Of a stretch of 64,000 bases of DNA, positions 34,375 to 43,989 are shown piece after piece. The first letter of the stretch is position 1, and each line of letters starts with the position of its first letter. Source of the DNA: Enterococcus_G camelliae (GTDB taxonomy: Bacteria; Bacillota; Bacilli; Lactobacillales; Enterococcaceae); the NCBI RefSeq assembly GCF_042685105.1, contig NZ_JBHUMO010000044.1, positions 62,001 to 126,000 of the forward strand, written 5' to 3'. Position numbers and translations under genes: made by a program. The notes beneath the pieces were generated by a model that saw nothing but the letters and a program-made list of their open reading frames with translations, searched no databases and was not told the origin of the DNA.

Positions 34375-34716
34375 TCACTCTGCCGAATAATAACGACGAA
34401 TCGTATTTCCTAAAACAGGACGTTCCGTTTGATTCGTAGTCTCTGTGCCGGAATCGGCTGCTTTTCGCCGTTGGTGCAGCGATTTAAAAGAATCGCTGGC
34501 AAGCCATGCAAGTTGAGCTGCCTCATTTTCCCAACGACTCAGTGCCACAATTTCGGAAACATCCTCCTCATCTGGCAACTCCCGATAAAAGACTTCAAAT
34601 CCTAAAAAACCTGGCACGTCTTGCATCTGTTCTTGCGTGTGTGAAGACCGAAATTGATTGACCATTTGTTCCAGAAAAGATTTTTTCACATTGATTGTAT
34701 TCGTTACAAGATACAT
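34375..34716 (-). CDS. ABM-domain protein (antibiotic biosynthesis monooxygenase / heme-degrading HmoA-like)
   Basis: 113 residues. Starts MYLVTNTINVKKSFLEQMVNQF, continues VPGFLGFEVF and ALSRWENEAAQLAWLASDSF: the ferredoxin-like beta-alpha-beta pattern and W-x-x-E-x-x-x-x-W of ABM/IsdG-like proteins, nearest to the heme-degrading HmoA/Lmo2213 type. Whether it degrades heme cannot be told; a heme-ligand His is not obvious except H94-like in SLHQRR. ATG 34716 lies 5 bases after GGAG. The IS607 element ends ~20 bases upstream and may have displaced its native promoter. Confidence 0.75.
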   Translation of the reverse strand: MYLVTNTINVKKSFLEQMVNQFRSSHTQEQMQDVPGFLGFEVFYRELPDEEDVSEIVALSRWENEAAQLAWLASDSFKSLHQRRKAADSGTETTNQTERPVLGNTIRRYYSAE

Positions 34717-34744
34717 TGTCACTCCGTTGCCAAAAATCTATAAA

Positions 34745-34914
34745 TATTCCTAACCAACTATAAAAGTTGTCAGATTTATGTTTATTTCCTGTTTCTACGT
34801 GTCCGATTTTGCCACTTGCTCGCTACTCTCGTTTGCTATGACATTCCACAGGCGTTAATTCGGATACAACGAATCCTACATATCTACGTTTCTGTTTAAG
34901 TAGAAGCTCGTAGA
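34745..34914 (-). ncRNA. candidate omega/re-RNA region 3' of tnpB
   Basis: The ~170 bases between the tnpB stop and the element end can fold into short hairpins on the minus strand (ATCTACG/CGTAGAT, GGAT/ATCC, CAACT/AGTTG close to the end). TnpB nucleases of IS200/IS605 and IS607 elements use an RNA from exactly this place, with the guide taken from the flank. Placement is by analogy only. Confidence 0.4.
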
Positions 34915-36095
34915 TTAAGCACTGTAACTTGCTAAATTAAGACTNNNNNNNNNNNNNNNNNNNNNNNNNNNNNNNNNNNNNNNNNNNNNNNNNNNNNNNN
35001 NNNNNNNNNNNNNNNNNNNNNNNNNNNNNNNNNNNNNNNNNNNNNNNNNNNNNNNNNNNNNNNNNNNNNNNNNNNNNNNNNNNNNNNNNNNNNNNNNNNN
35101 NNNNNNNNNNNNNNNNNNNNNNNNNNNNNNNNNNNNNNNNNNNNNNNNNNNNNNNNNNNNNNNNNNNNNNNNNNNNNNNNNNNNNNNNNNNNNNNNNNNN
35201 NNNNNNNNNNNNNNNNNNNNNNNNNCTTGGTTTTCACTATCTCCGTTGTTGTTTGATGCAAATGATTCTGACGAATATTCGCTAGTTTTCGATGTGTATG
35301 CCGAATTTCTTTTTCTAATTTATAGATGTTACATGTTTTGACAAATCGGTTTCCCTCCTTATTCATACCGTATTTTCGAGAGACTTTACGCTGTAACCGA
35401 CGTAATCGCTTCTCAATCTTTCTTACTTTGCCAGTTTTATTCATGTTCTTGTAGACTTTACCATTAGAAACAATCGCTAAATCTTTGATACCAAGGTCAA
35501 TTCCAAGGGGTTCACCAGTTAAGTCCTGCACTGGTTGCTCTTCATCAATACCAACTGAAACATACCAATACTTTCCATCAAAGCTGATTCGTGGGTTAGA
35601 ATACTTCGTATTCACTGGCAACTGTTCGCTTGTTTTTACCCAACCAACTTTTTCAAGCAAAACCAATTTAGTTTTTACTTTCAATTTGATAGTGTCATTA
35701 TAAAAAGCTGGTTTTGATTTCTTTCTTGACTTGAAATGTGGCTTTTCAGCCTTTAAACGACTTTTATCTGTCCCTACCATCAAACCACTTTTCGTAGGCA
35801 TCACATGCATCTTTTACAGCTTGCTTGGCTATATTGTTTGATACGTGATTCAACCAAGCGTATTTAGGACGTTGCTTCATTTTTGTGATGTGCTTTCNNN
35901 NNNNNNNNNNNNNNACATTTTTGTGATGTGCTTTCGTAAATCGTTGTTACTGATGAACTTTCTGCCGAACCGATAGTTCATTTCTTGCATTTGTAACGTC
36001 CAGTTGAAAATCCAACGTGCAGTACCAGCCGATTGCCACAGTTGCTTTTCTTGTTCTTCAGTCGGGCGCAACCTTACTTTCTTGGCTCGTATCAT
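34915..36095 (-). pseudogene. tnpB: IS607 tnpB (RNA-guided nuclease family), frameshifted and gapped
   Basis: N-terminus MIRAKKVRLRPTEEQEKQLW (36095) continues ...RKHITKMKQRPKYAWLNHV, after removing the 17-N gap whose flanks repeat the same ~19 bases. The frame then breaks near 35780: one extra G in AGGGACAG; deleting it restores GRTDKSRLKAEKPHFKSRK. The RuvC-I Asp lies in GIDLGIKDLAIVSNG. A 281-N gap removes the zinc-finger/RuvC-II and III region; SLNLASYSA-stop at 34915-34941 is the C-terminus. Start overlaps tnpA by ~38 bases. Either inactive or a base-call error in a low-quality contig. Confidence 0.8.
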
Positions 36096-37326
36096 CTTCC
36101 ATCAACTCCTTAATCATCTTCTTAGCTTTCTTCGCTCGTTTCCCTTGTAATCGGCAACTAAAAACAGCGACAATCTGAATTAAGTCCTCGACTAATTCCT
36201 GTTCTTCCGTCTTTTCTGTATTGTCAATGATTTCTATTTCTGTGCCATATTTATTACAAAGTTTTTCAATGANNNNNNNNNNCTGTAATCGGCAACTAAA
36301 AACAGTGACAATCTGAATTAAGTCCTCGACTAATTCCTGTTCTTCCGTCTTTTCTGTATTGTCAATGATTTCTATTTCTGTGCCATANNNNNNNNNNACG
36401 CAACCTTACTTTCTTGGCTCGTATCATCTTCCATCAACTCCTTAATCATCTTCTTAGCTTTCTTCGCTCGTTTCCCTTGTAATTGGCAACTAAAAACAGT
36501 GACAATCTGAATTAAGTCCTCGACTAGTTCCTGTTCTTCCGTCTTTTCTGTATTGTCAATGATTTCTATTTCTGTGCCATATTTATTACAAAGTTTTTCA
36601 ATGAGTTCATAACCAAAACGGATGAAACGGTCTTTGTATAGAATAACTACCTTGTCTATTTCGCCATTGGTAATTTTGTCTATTAACTGACTGAATCCTT
36701 TTTTATTGTAATTAATTCCACTACCAATATCTTGAATAATGTCAAATTGATATCCTCGTGCNNNNNNNNNNCTGTAATCGGCAACTAAAAACAGTGACAA
36801 TCTGAATTAAGTCCTCGACTAATTCCTGTTCTCCCGTCTTTTCTGTATTGTCAATGATTTCTATTTCTGTGCCATATTTATTACAAAGTTTTTCAATGAG
36901 TTCATAACCAAAACGGATGAAACGATCTTTGTATAGAATAACTACCTTGTCTATTTCGCCATTGGTAATTTTGTCTATTAACTGACTTAATCCTTTATTA
37001 TTGTAATTAATTCCACTACCAATATCTTGAATAATGTCAAATTGATATCCTCGTGCAATCATGTAAGTCTTAACGATCTCAATTTGACGTTCTAAATCGT
37101 CTTTTTGCTTGTTTGAACTGACTCTACAATAACCGATGGTTATTCGTTTTGGTTTCTTCCTTCCAGCGATTCCTAAGAATTGATTTCGTTGTTCTTCAGA
37201 ATAATAACGAGTACCTCCTTGAGAAACATGAGCGGGCTTTAATTCCCCTCTTTTATCCCAATTTCTCAACGTTTGTGGTGTTACACCTATCTGTTTTCCA
37301 AATTCACCTATCGAATACATAGTCAT
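36058..37326 (-). CDS. tnpA: IS607 tnpA serine recombinase, with duplicated fragments and gaps
   Basis: Starts MTMYSIGEFGKQIGVTPQTL, a MerR-like HTH with RYYSEEQRNQFLG, then the serine recombinase domain: TIGYCRVSSNKQKDDLERQ (catalytic Ser in CRVSS) and KDRFIRFGYELIE. The C-terminus ...MIKELMEDDTSQESKVAPD ends at 36058. The real gene is about 200 codons; the extra length comes from repeated fragments joined by 10-N gaps. Start 37326 has GAGGTG 6 bases upstream. Catalyses transposition with tolerant target choice. Confidence 0.75.
36116..37062. repeat. four partial copies of the tnpA 3' region separated by 10-N gaps
   Basis: Segments 36116-36272, 36283-36387, 36398-36761 and 36772 onward cover the same tnpA stretch. 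They differ at single bases: CAGCGAC versus CAGTGAC, GTAATTGGC versus GTAATCGGC, GACTAGTTCC versus GACTAATTCC, TTCTCCCG versus TTCTTCCG. Confidence 0.85.
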
Positions 37327-37433
37327 AATCTTCACCTCAAAATGATTATACCACATATTGATGTTTTAAATGATATTTTTATAGATATTTATACATTATA
37401 ATTAACTGTTGTTACACTCCTTCTAAAAAAAAT

Positions 37434-38237
37434 TTACATAAATTGTTGAATGACTTGCGCTACCCCATTCTCTTCATTGGTTGCAGTCACAATATCGGCC
37501 GCTTCTTTCACAGCTGCAATGGCATTTCCCATGGCAACACCCACACCAGCATAGTGAATCATTGATAAATCATTTTCCTCATCGCCAATCGCCATCACTT
37601 CAGATGACTGAATGCCCAACTCTTTGGCCAAAAGACGAATACCGTACGCTTTGGTGACTCCTTTTGGCATGAATTCCAACAGATTACTCCGAGTTTTGAT
37701 CACTTCAAAGCGTTCTTTAAATTCTTTTGGTATCGCTGGAATCCATTGATCAAGTTCTTTTTGATCATAAGCGACAACGGCTTTATTGTACAAAGTCTCA
37801 GCAGTCAGTTCTTGTTGAGTTGCCGATTGAAAGACTAGTAATGGGTTTAACTTTGGGTAAATGGTTTGATGATCCGATGAGGTCGGGAAACACAAGACTA
37901 CCTCATCTGTTAAGACATCCAGTGGCATATCCATTTGTTTAGCTAACACCAATAAATCCGTCACATCTTCCACAGACAACGCTTGTTTGTCCACAATTGT
38001 GCCGGTATCATTTTTTTGTACCAGCCCACCATTAAAGGTAATGCTGTAATCACCAGCGCCTCTAAGATTCAATACATCTAGGTAAGGCAAGATGGCTTTT
38101 AATGGCCGCCCTGTACATAGCACAATTTTTATGCCGTTTTCCTTTGCTTTTGCTAGGGCCGCTTGATTTTCTTGTGATATTTGTTTTTGGTTATTTAGCA
38201 ATGTGCCATCTAAATCAATTGCAACTAATTTTATCAT
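37434..38237 (-). CDS. Cof-type HAD-family sugar phosphatase
   Basis: 267 residues. Motif I is VAIDLDGTLL (nucleophile Asp), motif II LCTGRP, motif III/IV GDEENDLSMIHYAGVGVAMGNA, with the C2B cap between, as in YidA/YwpJ-type phosphatases. Such enzymes dephosphorylate sugar phosphates, FMN or other small metabolites; the exact substrate is unknown. The gene lies 12 bases after smc and belongs to the rnc-smc unit. ATG behind AAAGGAG. Confidence 0.88.
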   Translation of the reverse strand: MIKLVAIDLDGTLLNNQKQISQENQAALAKAKENGIKIVLCTGRPLKAILPYLDVLNLRGAGDYSITFNGGLVQKNDTGTIVDKQALSVEDVTDLLVLAKQMDMPLDVLTDEVVLCFPTSSDHQTIYPKLNPLLVFQSATQQELTAETLYNKAVVAYDQKELDQWIPAIPKEFKERFEVIKTRSNLLEFMPKGVTKAYGIRLLAKELGIQSSEVMAIGDEENDLSMIHYAGVGVAMGNAIAAVKEAADIVTATNEENGVAQVIQQFM

Positions 38238-38249
38238 GTGGCTCTCCTT

Positions 38250-41200
38250 TTATTCCAAAATCTTTCCATCTTCCCTCACATCATCCAAACGAACAGAGAG
38301 TACTTTTGATACTCCAGATTCTTCCATTGTGACCCCATACAAAACGTCTGCTGCTTCCATTGTCCCTTTACGATGCGTTACGACAATAAACTGGGTCTGA
38401 TGATGTTCAGACTGCAAATAACGACCAAAACGGACAACATTGGCTTCATCCAATGCCGCTTCCACTTCATCCAAAATACAAAATGGTACAGGACGAACTT
38501 GGATAATTGCAAATAACAAAGCGATTGCAGTCAGCGCACGTTCTCCACCAGAAAGTAGGCTCAAACTTTGCAACTTCTTGCCTGGCGGTTGGGCTTCAAT
38601 TTCTATTCCAGTATGCAACAAATCATCTGGATTTGTGAAAAGCAATTCTGCTTTTCCACCACCAAACATATTGGGAAATACTTTTTGAAATTGCAGACGA
38701 ATGGCTTGGAAAACTTCAGAGAAGCGTTGTTTTACTTCTTCATCCATTTCATCCATTGTCGCGCATAGCTGAGCCTTGGCATGCAAGAGGTCATCGCGTT
38801 GACTGGTAAGAAATTCATAACGTTCATTGACTTGATCAAATTGGGTGATGGCTTGCAAATTAATAGGACCGAGTGCTTCGATTTTCTGTTTTAGCGTTTG
38901 AATGGTCTGTTTGGCATCTGCGGTAACAACTTGTTGCCCATATTGCACAAGCGCTTGATCGAACGTTAACTGGTAGGTCTCTGCTAGGTAGTGGATACGA
39001 TTATCCAACATGACTGCCAGTCGATCATGCTCAATTTCCGCTTGTTTTTGTTTCCCTAGGGCTTCTTTTTGTTCTCGATACCCTTGCGCCAACGCATCAT
39101 CTTGTAGGCGAATTTGCTCATGCAAGTGATACCTTTGTTCGCGCTTTTCTTGAAGAGCTTGTTGAATTTGTTGTTTTTTCTTTTGAAGATCGTCCACTTG
39201 TGTCCGCAAAGTTTCAGAGGTTTCCTCCTGATCACTATCATCCATCGACAAGGCAGCTAATTGACGTTCCAATGTTGTTTGACGCACTTGTTGCTCTTGG
39301 ATGGTTTCATCCAGTTGATAGATAGCTTGCTGCAAATGACTGACCTTTTCTTTCGTCACCGCCACTTTAGCTTGCAAGTCAGCCAGTTCCTGGCGCATTG
39401 TTTGCCGACGAACTTCAATCCCGTCTTCTTCTTCATTCAATGCCTGAATATCTGCCTGAATGCGGTCCAATGTCGCTTGAATTTCCGCTTGTTCTTGTGC
39501 AAACGTCACCGTTTTTTCCTCATATTCAGCTAAAAAAGTTTGCCATTCGCGCCATTCATATTGAGCAATTTGTTGGTCTTTTTTTAGTCGTTCGATTTCG
39601 GCTAGTAAGAGTTGTTTTTGAGCAACCCATTCTTGTTCTTGCGATTGTCGTTCTGTTCCAGACTGGCGACCTTCTTCTAGTACTTGATTGGTTGTAGCCA
39701 GTAACGTTTGGAGTTCTTGGACTTGTCTTTCAGTCTCTTGCAGTTGGTGATTGCGTTCTTTGACTAGCTGAGAGACGTGGTCCAACTCTGCTCCTTGAGA
39801 AAATAGCGTGGTTTGCTGTTGACGTTTGCTTGCTCCGCCAGTCATTGATCCCCCAGCATTCATCACGTCACCTTCTAAAGAGACCACCCGATAACGAAAT
39901 TGAAAGAGACGTGCAATGCGATTGGCACTGGCCAAGTCCTCTGCAATCAATACAGTACCTAGCAAATGGCAAACAACATTGGTCAAGTCTTCTTGATACG
40001 TAAGCAGATCACTCGCAATTCCGACAAACCCCTGTAAGGTCTGTGCCTGTTGTTGAACAGCAGGCGGAACTTGGCGTGGTTTGATGGTTGTTAATGGTAA
40101 AAACGTTGCTCGCCCTGCTTGGCGTTCTTTTAAAAAAGTGATGGCTTGGCGTGCATCTTGTTCTGTATTAACTACGATGTGTTGCATTGCCCCACCTAAG
40201 GCTGTTTCAATTGCCAACGTATAATTGGAAGGTACTTGAATCAATTCGGCCACAGCACCGCGAATACCTATTAGTTGTTGACGATGCTGCAAGGCGACAC
40301 GTACTCCTTGATAATAACCAGTGTAATTTTCTTGTAAATCCTGCAAGCTTTTCTGTCTCGCCTTGGCTTGCTGCAGCTCACTCATTAATTGATACATTTG
40401 TTTTTGAGCAATCGCTAGTTTTTGTTGTGTGGCTTTGCTCGTTGCTTGTAGTCGACTATACTCATCGCGTTGTGTTTGTAACATCGCACGTTCGTTCGTA
40501 ATGTTTTCTGTTAATTGAGCTAATTGGGCTGTTTTCTCTTTTAACGCTTGGGCAAACCGTTGCTGATCCCGCTCATTGTGTTGATTACGATGTGTTTCTT
40601 GCTGATATTGGCGTTCAAGATACTTTCGTTCATTGCTGACATTCGCTTGCTTTTGCATCCATTCAACATATTGGCCACGAAGTTCTTCTACCAATTCCTT
40701 GGTCGATTTCTCATACCTTTTTAACGCTTGTTGCGTTTGGGTTAGCTGCTTTTCAATGACCTGCAATTGCCCATTTTGTTGAGAAAGATCAGTAATTTTG
40801 CTGGTCTTTTGTCCCTCTAGTAATGTCAATTTCTCCTCAACATCGGCCAATAATTCCTGGTATTCGTGACTACTTTTTAGTGTATGTTTGGAGCGCTCAG
40901 CCAAAACTTCTTGCTTTCCTTCAGCTTGCTTGAGGGTCTCAACAAGGGAAATCAATTGTTGATTGCCTGTTTCTAGTGCATCATCCAATTCTTCTCGCTC
41001 AGCACGTGCTTGTTGTAGAACTTGCTCTTTTTGTTGAATGGCTTCATGCAAATGTGCCAACTGTTCGGCCACTTCGGTTAAACGGTGCTGCACACCCGCG
41101 GTGGACTGTTGCGCTGTCAGCACCTCTTGAACAGTGTAAGAAACGTCCACCTGCGTTAATTCCTCTTTCACTCGTACATACGTTTCAGCAGTGGTCTTTT

Positions 41201-41822
41201 GTTCTCGCAAAGGTACCAATTGTTCTTCCAATTCATGGACAATGTCTTGTACCCGATACAAATTATCTTGGGTTTCATTTAGTTTGGCTTCGGCTTGTTT
41301 TTTACGGGTCTTATATTTCAAAACACCGGCTGCTTCTTCAAAAATACCGCGTCGATCCTCTGGTTTGCTACTAAAAATCGCTTCTACTTTTCCTTGCGAA
41401 ATAATAGAAAAGGACTCTTTGCCTAATCCAGAGTCCATAAACAATTCTTGAATGTCACGCAATCGGCAAGCTTGTTTATTCAGAAAGAAATCACTTTCTC
41501 CCGTTCGTCGCAATCGTCGCGTAACACTCACTTCTGTATACTCAATTGGTAGATAGTTATCGCTATTGTCTAAAACAATTGTCACTTCCGCAATATTGAG
41601 TGGCTTCCGAGACTCAGAACCAGCAAAAATAATGTCCGGCATTTTCCCCCCTCGTAGACTTTTTGCTGAAGACTCGCCTAAAACCCAACGAATGGCCTCT
41701 GTAATATTGCTTTTCCCACTGCCATTAGGACCGACAACTGCTGTCACTTGCTCTTCAAATTGAATCGTTGTCCGATTGGCGAATGATTTAAACCCCGCCA
41801 TTTCAATTCTTTTTAAATACAC
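38250..41822 (-). CDS. smc: chromosome segregation/condensation protein SMC
   Basis: 1190 residues, the full bacterial SMC length. N-terminal Walker A GPNGSGKSN (~32-40), long coiled coil, hinge (~515-640 with AIETALGGAMQHIVV and GGSMTGGA), second coiled coil, and C-terminal ABC signature LSGGERALTAIALLFA, Walker B FCILDEVEAALDEANV. With ScpA/ScpB it forms the condensin loader of bacterial chromosomes. GTG start behind GAGG; 13 bases after rnc. Confidence 0.95.
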   Translation of the reverse strand: MYLKRIEMAGFKSFANRTTIQFEEQVTAVVGPNGSGKSNITEAIRWVLGESSAKSLRGGKMPDIIFAGSESRKPLNIAEVTIVLDNSDNYLPIEYTEVSVTRRLRRTGESDFFLNKQACRLRDIQELFMDSGLGKESFSIISQGKVEAIFSSKPEDRRGIFEEAAGVLKYKTRKKQAEAKLNETQDNLYRVQDIVHELEEQLVPLREQKTTAETYVRVKEELTQVDVSYTVQEVLTAQQSTAGVQHRLTEVAEQLAHLHEAIQQKEQVLQQARAEREELDDALETGNQQLISLVETLKQAEGKQEVLAERSKHTLKSSHEYQELLADVEEKLTLLEGQKTSKITDLSQQNGQLQVIEKQLTQTQQALKRYEKSTKELVEELRGQYVEWMQKQANVSNERKYLERQYQQETHRNQHNERDQQRFAQALKEKTAQLAQLTENITNERAMLQTQRDEYSRLQATSKATQQKLAIAQKQMYQLMSELQQAKARQKSLQDLQENYTGYYQGVRVALQHRQQLIGIRGAVAELIQVPSNYTLAIETALGGAMQHIVVNTEQDARQAITFLKERQAGRATFLPLTTIKPRQVPPAVQQQAQTLQGFVGIASDLLTYQEDLTNVVCHLLGTVLIAEDLASANRIARLFQFRYRVVSLEGDVMNAGGSMTGGASKRQQQTTLFSQGAELDHVSQLVKERNHQLQETERQVQELQTLLATTNQVLEEGRQSGTERQSQEQEWVAQKQLLLAEIERLKKDQQIAQYEWREWQTFLAEYEEKTVTFAQEQAEIQATLDRIQADIQALNEEEDGIEVRRQTMRQELADLQAKVAVTKEKVSHLQQAIYQLDETIQEQQVRQTTLERQLAALSMDDSDQEETSETLRTQVDDLQKKKQQIQQALQEKREQRYHLHEQIRLQDDALAQGYREQKEALGKQKQAEIEHDRLAVMLDNRIHYLAETYQLTFDQALVQYGQQVVTADAKQTIQTLKQKIEALGPINLQAITQFDQVNERYEFLTSQRDDLLHAKAQLCATMDEMDEEVKQRFSEVFQAIRLQFQKVFPNMFGGGKAELLFTNPDDLLHTGIEIEAQPPGKKLQSLSLLSGGERALTAIALLFAIIQVRPVPFCILDEVEAALDEANVVRFGRYLQSEHHQTQFIVVTHRKGTMEAADVLYGVTMEESGVSKVLSVRLDDVREDGKILE

Positions 41823-41835
41823 CTGGTTTCCTCAC

Positions 41836-42528
41836 TTACTCATTCAATTGACGTAGCGCATTTGCTGCTGCATCTTGCTCTGCTGCTTTTTTGGATTTTC
41901 CACTTCCCCGACCGATTAGCTGCTCTCCACAAAAAACCTCGGTCCAAAAAACCCGTTCATGTGCAGGTCCTTCTTCTTTGATTAGACGATAATCAATCAT
42001 GACATCGCCCGCTCGTTGGAGCACTTCCTGTAGTTTTGTTTTGTGATCCATCTCATGTGAAAAAGCACCTGCATCCACCTTAGGAAAAACAACCAATTTC
42101 AAGAAACGATTCACTGCTTCCAATTCTTGATCTAAATACAATGCACCTAAAAACGATTCAAATAGATCACACAACAATGAATTGCGTTGGCGTCCTCCTG
42201 AATTTTCTTCCCCTTTGCCTAAGCGAATATAGTGATCGAAGCCACATTCACGTGCAAATTCTGCCAAAGAGTCTTCCCGAACCATTGATGCGCGTAATTT
42301 TGTCAACTTTCCTTCTGGGATATCTGGAAACTTGCGATACAAAAATTGAGAAACCAGTAGTTCCAATACTGCGTCACCCAAAAATTCTAGTCGTTCATTG
42401 TCCGATAAAGCTAAGTTCCGATGCTCATTCACATAAGATGAATGGGTAAATGCTTGTTCCAGTAACCCAATCTCTTGAAAAACAATGTGATAATTTTCTT
42501 TTAAACTTGTTACGAACTGATTATCCAT
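41836..42528 (-). CDS. rnc: ribonuclease III
   Basis: 230 residues. The endonuclease signature NERLEFLGDAVLELLVSQFL and the second acidic cluster (DLFESFLGALYLDQ) give the Mg-binding active site; a C-terminal double-stranded-RNA-binding domain reads DYRLIKEEGPAHERVF...GSGKSKKAAEQDAAANAL. It processes rRNA precursors and structured mRNA. I chose ATG 42528 (MDNQFVTSLKENY), spaced 9 bases from AAAGGA; ATG 42537 is adjacent to that site. First gene of rnc-smc-HAD. Confidence 0.92.
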   Translation of the reverse strand: MDNQFVTSLKENYHIVFQEIGLLEQAFTHSSYVNEHRNLALSDNERLEFLGDAVLELLVSQFLYRKFPDIPEGKLTKLRASMVREDSLAEFARECGFDHYIRLGKGEENSGGRQRNSLLCDLFESFLGALYLDQELEAVNRFLKLVVFPKVDAGAFSHEMDHKTKLQEVLQRAGDVMIDYRLIKEEGPAHERVFWTEVFCGEQLIGRGSGKSKKAAEQDAAANALRQLNE

Positions 42529-42640
42529 TCCATCCATTCCTTTATGTATAGTCCTATGACGCATCTGTAATCGCGTCATATGGTTCATTATACCAAACTG
42601 CACCCCTTCTGTTAACTATTGTTATTGTCTCTCTTAACCA

Positions 42641-42670
42641 AAAAAATCCCGCCCATTTTCATGGACAGGA
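42641..42670 (-). terminator. terminator of lrgAB
   Basis: Minus-strand stem CCTGTCCAT / ATGGGCGGG (two G-U pairs) with loop GAAA, followed by ATTTTTTT, about 35 bases after the lrgB stop. Confidence 0.7.
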
Positions 42671-42703
42671 AAAAGCTGTTACCGAATGTTCATGTGGGTT
42701 CCC

Positions 42704-43411
42704 TTAAACCAATAAGCTACCAAATGTTGGTACGATGACTGTGACAATCACGCCAACGACCACTAGAGCGATACTGCCCATTGATGTTTCGACTTCACCC
42801 ATCTCTTGTGCTGCGGAAACACCTAACGAATGTCCCGCCGTTCCCAATGCTAACCCACGTGCAATTGGATCATTGATATGGAATAATTTTACTAGTGGCT
42901 TAGCTAATGCATAAATAATAACGGCATTTAAGATACATGCCAACGAAGTCAATTCAGCTGAACCGCCCATTGCTACTGAAGTCGGCATAGCAATAGCAGT
43001 TGTTGCTGCTTGAGGTAACATCGAAGCCGTTACCACTTTCCCTAAATTCATCACAGAAGAGACCAGATAGATTCCGTAAATAGCAGCCATGCTGCCTAAT
43101 GTAATGCCTCCCATAATTTGGAACCAGTATTTTTTTAATACTTCGCGTTTTTTGTATAATGGAATCGCGAAACAAATCGTTGCAGGTTCGAGGAAGAAAC
43201 TGATAATTTGTCCACCTTTGTTATAATCGGCAAAGGAAATGCCTGTTGCTGACAAGATCGCAATACCTAGAATCATTGCAACGAATAGTGGTGCAAATAA
43301 GAAGAAACCATTCGTTTTTTTGAATAAAATTTGTCCTAGAAAAAATGTTCCAACTGAAAGTAACACGCCGAAGATTGGGGTTTGATGAAACAACTGAATA
43401 ATTCCTTGCAT
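42704..43411 (-). CDS. lrgB: LrgB-family membrane protein
   Basis: 235 residues, about six to seven membrane helices, with conserved stretches KKREVLKKYW, ASMLPQAATTAIAMPTS and GHSLGVSAAQEMGE(V)E typical of LrgB/CidB. The ATG follows the lrgA stop by one base. LrgAB proteins were described as antiholin-like and, in several Firmicutes, act in pyruvate uptake under LytSR control. Second gene of lrgAB. Confidence 0.88.
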   Translation of the reverse strand: MQGIIQLFHQTPIFGVLLSVGTFFLGQILFKKTNGFFLFAPLFVAMILGIAILSATGISFADYNKGGQIISFFLEPATICFAIPLYKKREVLKKYWFQIMGGITLGSMAAIYGIYLVSSVMNLGKVVTASMLPQAATTAIAMPTSVAMGGSAELTSLACILNAVIIYALAKPLVKLFHINDPIARGLALGTAGHSLGVSAAQEMGEVETSMGSIALVVVGVIVTVIVPTFGSLLV

Positions 43412-43412
43412 C

Positions 43413-43853
43413 TTAACGCACCTCTTTTATCGTTTGATTATTCAATAATTGTGGAGCAACAGGCTTCGCTTTTCGATCTGTTGCTGAATGCTTTTGTGGA
43501 TTGAATTTCAATAACAACTGACTCACCCAACCTGTGCCAACCAGCAAAAGTATCGTTGAAATAAAAATAAGTAAGATATCTAATAAAAAATGCGCCTTCA
43601 AAATATCAAAAGAATTGATAACGGAAATCCCCGCAGGAACAAAAAATAACCCAATATTGTCGACCAATGCATTGCCCACTTTTTCAACTTGTTCTAGCTT
43701 GACAATTTTTAAACAAAGTGCCACAAACAATAGTACCAAACCAATAACTGACGATGGCATCGTAAACGGTAAAAGCAGTTCAATAATTTTAGAAATAAGA
43801 ATAATTGCGCCGATGACAACACTTTGGTAAATAACTGAATACGTTTTCTTCAT
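43413..43853 (-). CDS. lrgA: LrgA/CidA-family holin-like membrane protein
   Basis: 146 residues with four membrane helices: LLPFTMPSSVIGLVLLF and GLFFVPAGISVI are family motifs. The C-terminal ~25 residues are a hydrophilic tail (FNPQKHSATDRKAKPVAPQ) somewhat longer than usual. AAAGGAG precedes the ATG. Works with LrgB; the 136-base gap to lytR should hold the LytR-controlled promoter, but I could not pick a clear LytR site. Confidence 0.88.
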   Translation of the reverse strand: MKKTYSVIYQSVVIGAIILISKIIELLLPFTMPSSVIGLVLLFVALCLKIVKLEQVEKVGNALVDNIGLFFVPAGISVINSFDILKAHFLLDILLIFISTILLLVGTGWVSQLLLKFNPQKHSATDRKAKPVAPQLLNNQTIKEVR

Positions 43854-43989
43854 GTGGGACAGCTCCTTTTTGTACTTTCTTTATGGACCTATCATAATAA
43901 AAAAAAAGTCATTCTGGCTTTTTTTAGTATAAAACGCTAAAAATTGGGTATGAAATGCAGAATTTCGCTCGTGAAATACTCTACAACTG

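Larger units (their letters stand above)
34738..37400 (-). mobile_element. IS607-family insertion sequence (tnpA + tnpB), fragmented by N gaps
   Basis: A MerR-HTH/serine-recombinase tnpA overlaps a tnpB, the IS607 layout. Ends are approximate: TATAAATAT-type sequence occurs near both (34741-34750 and, inverted, 37382-37396). Five N runs (34945-35225, 35898-35914, 36273-36282, 36388-36397, 36762-36771) interrupt it; flanking sequence is duplicated across several gaps, so the apparent 2.7 kb length is inflated. Confidence 0.85.

Noticed and set aside
36116..37062. CRISPR-like or tandem genomic repeat array
   Set aside because: The repeats are long, coding (tnpA) and separated by runs of N; they are duplicated assembly fragments.
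43854..43989. LytR binding site upstream of lrgA
   Set aside because: No imperfect direct repeat matching LytTR sites could be chosen with confidence; only AT-rich tracts are seen.
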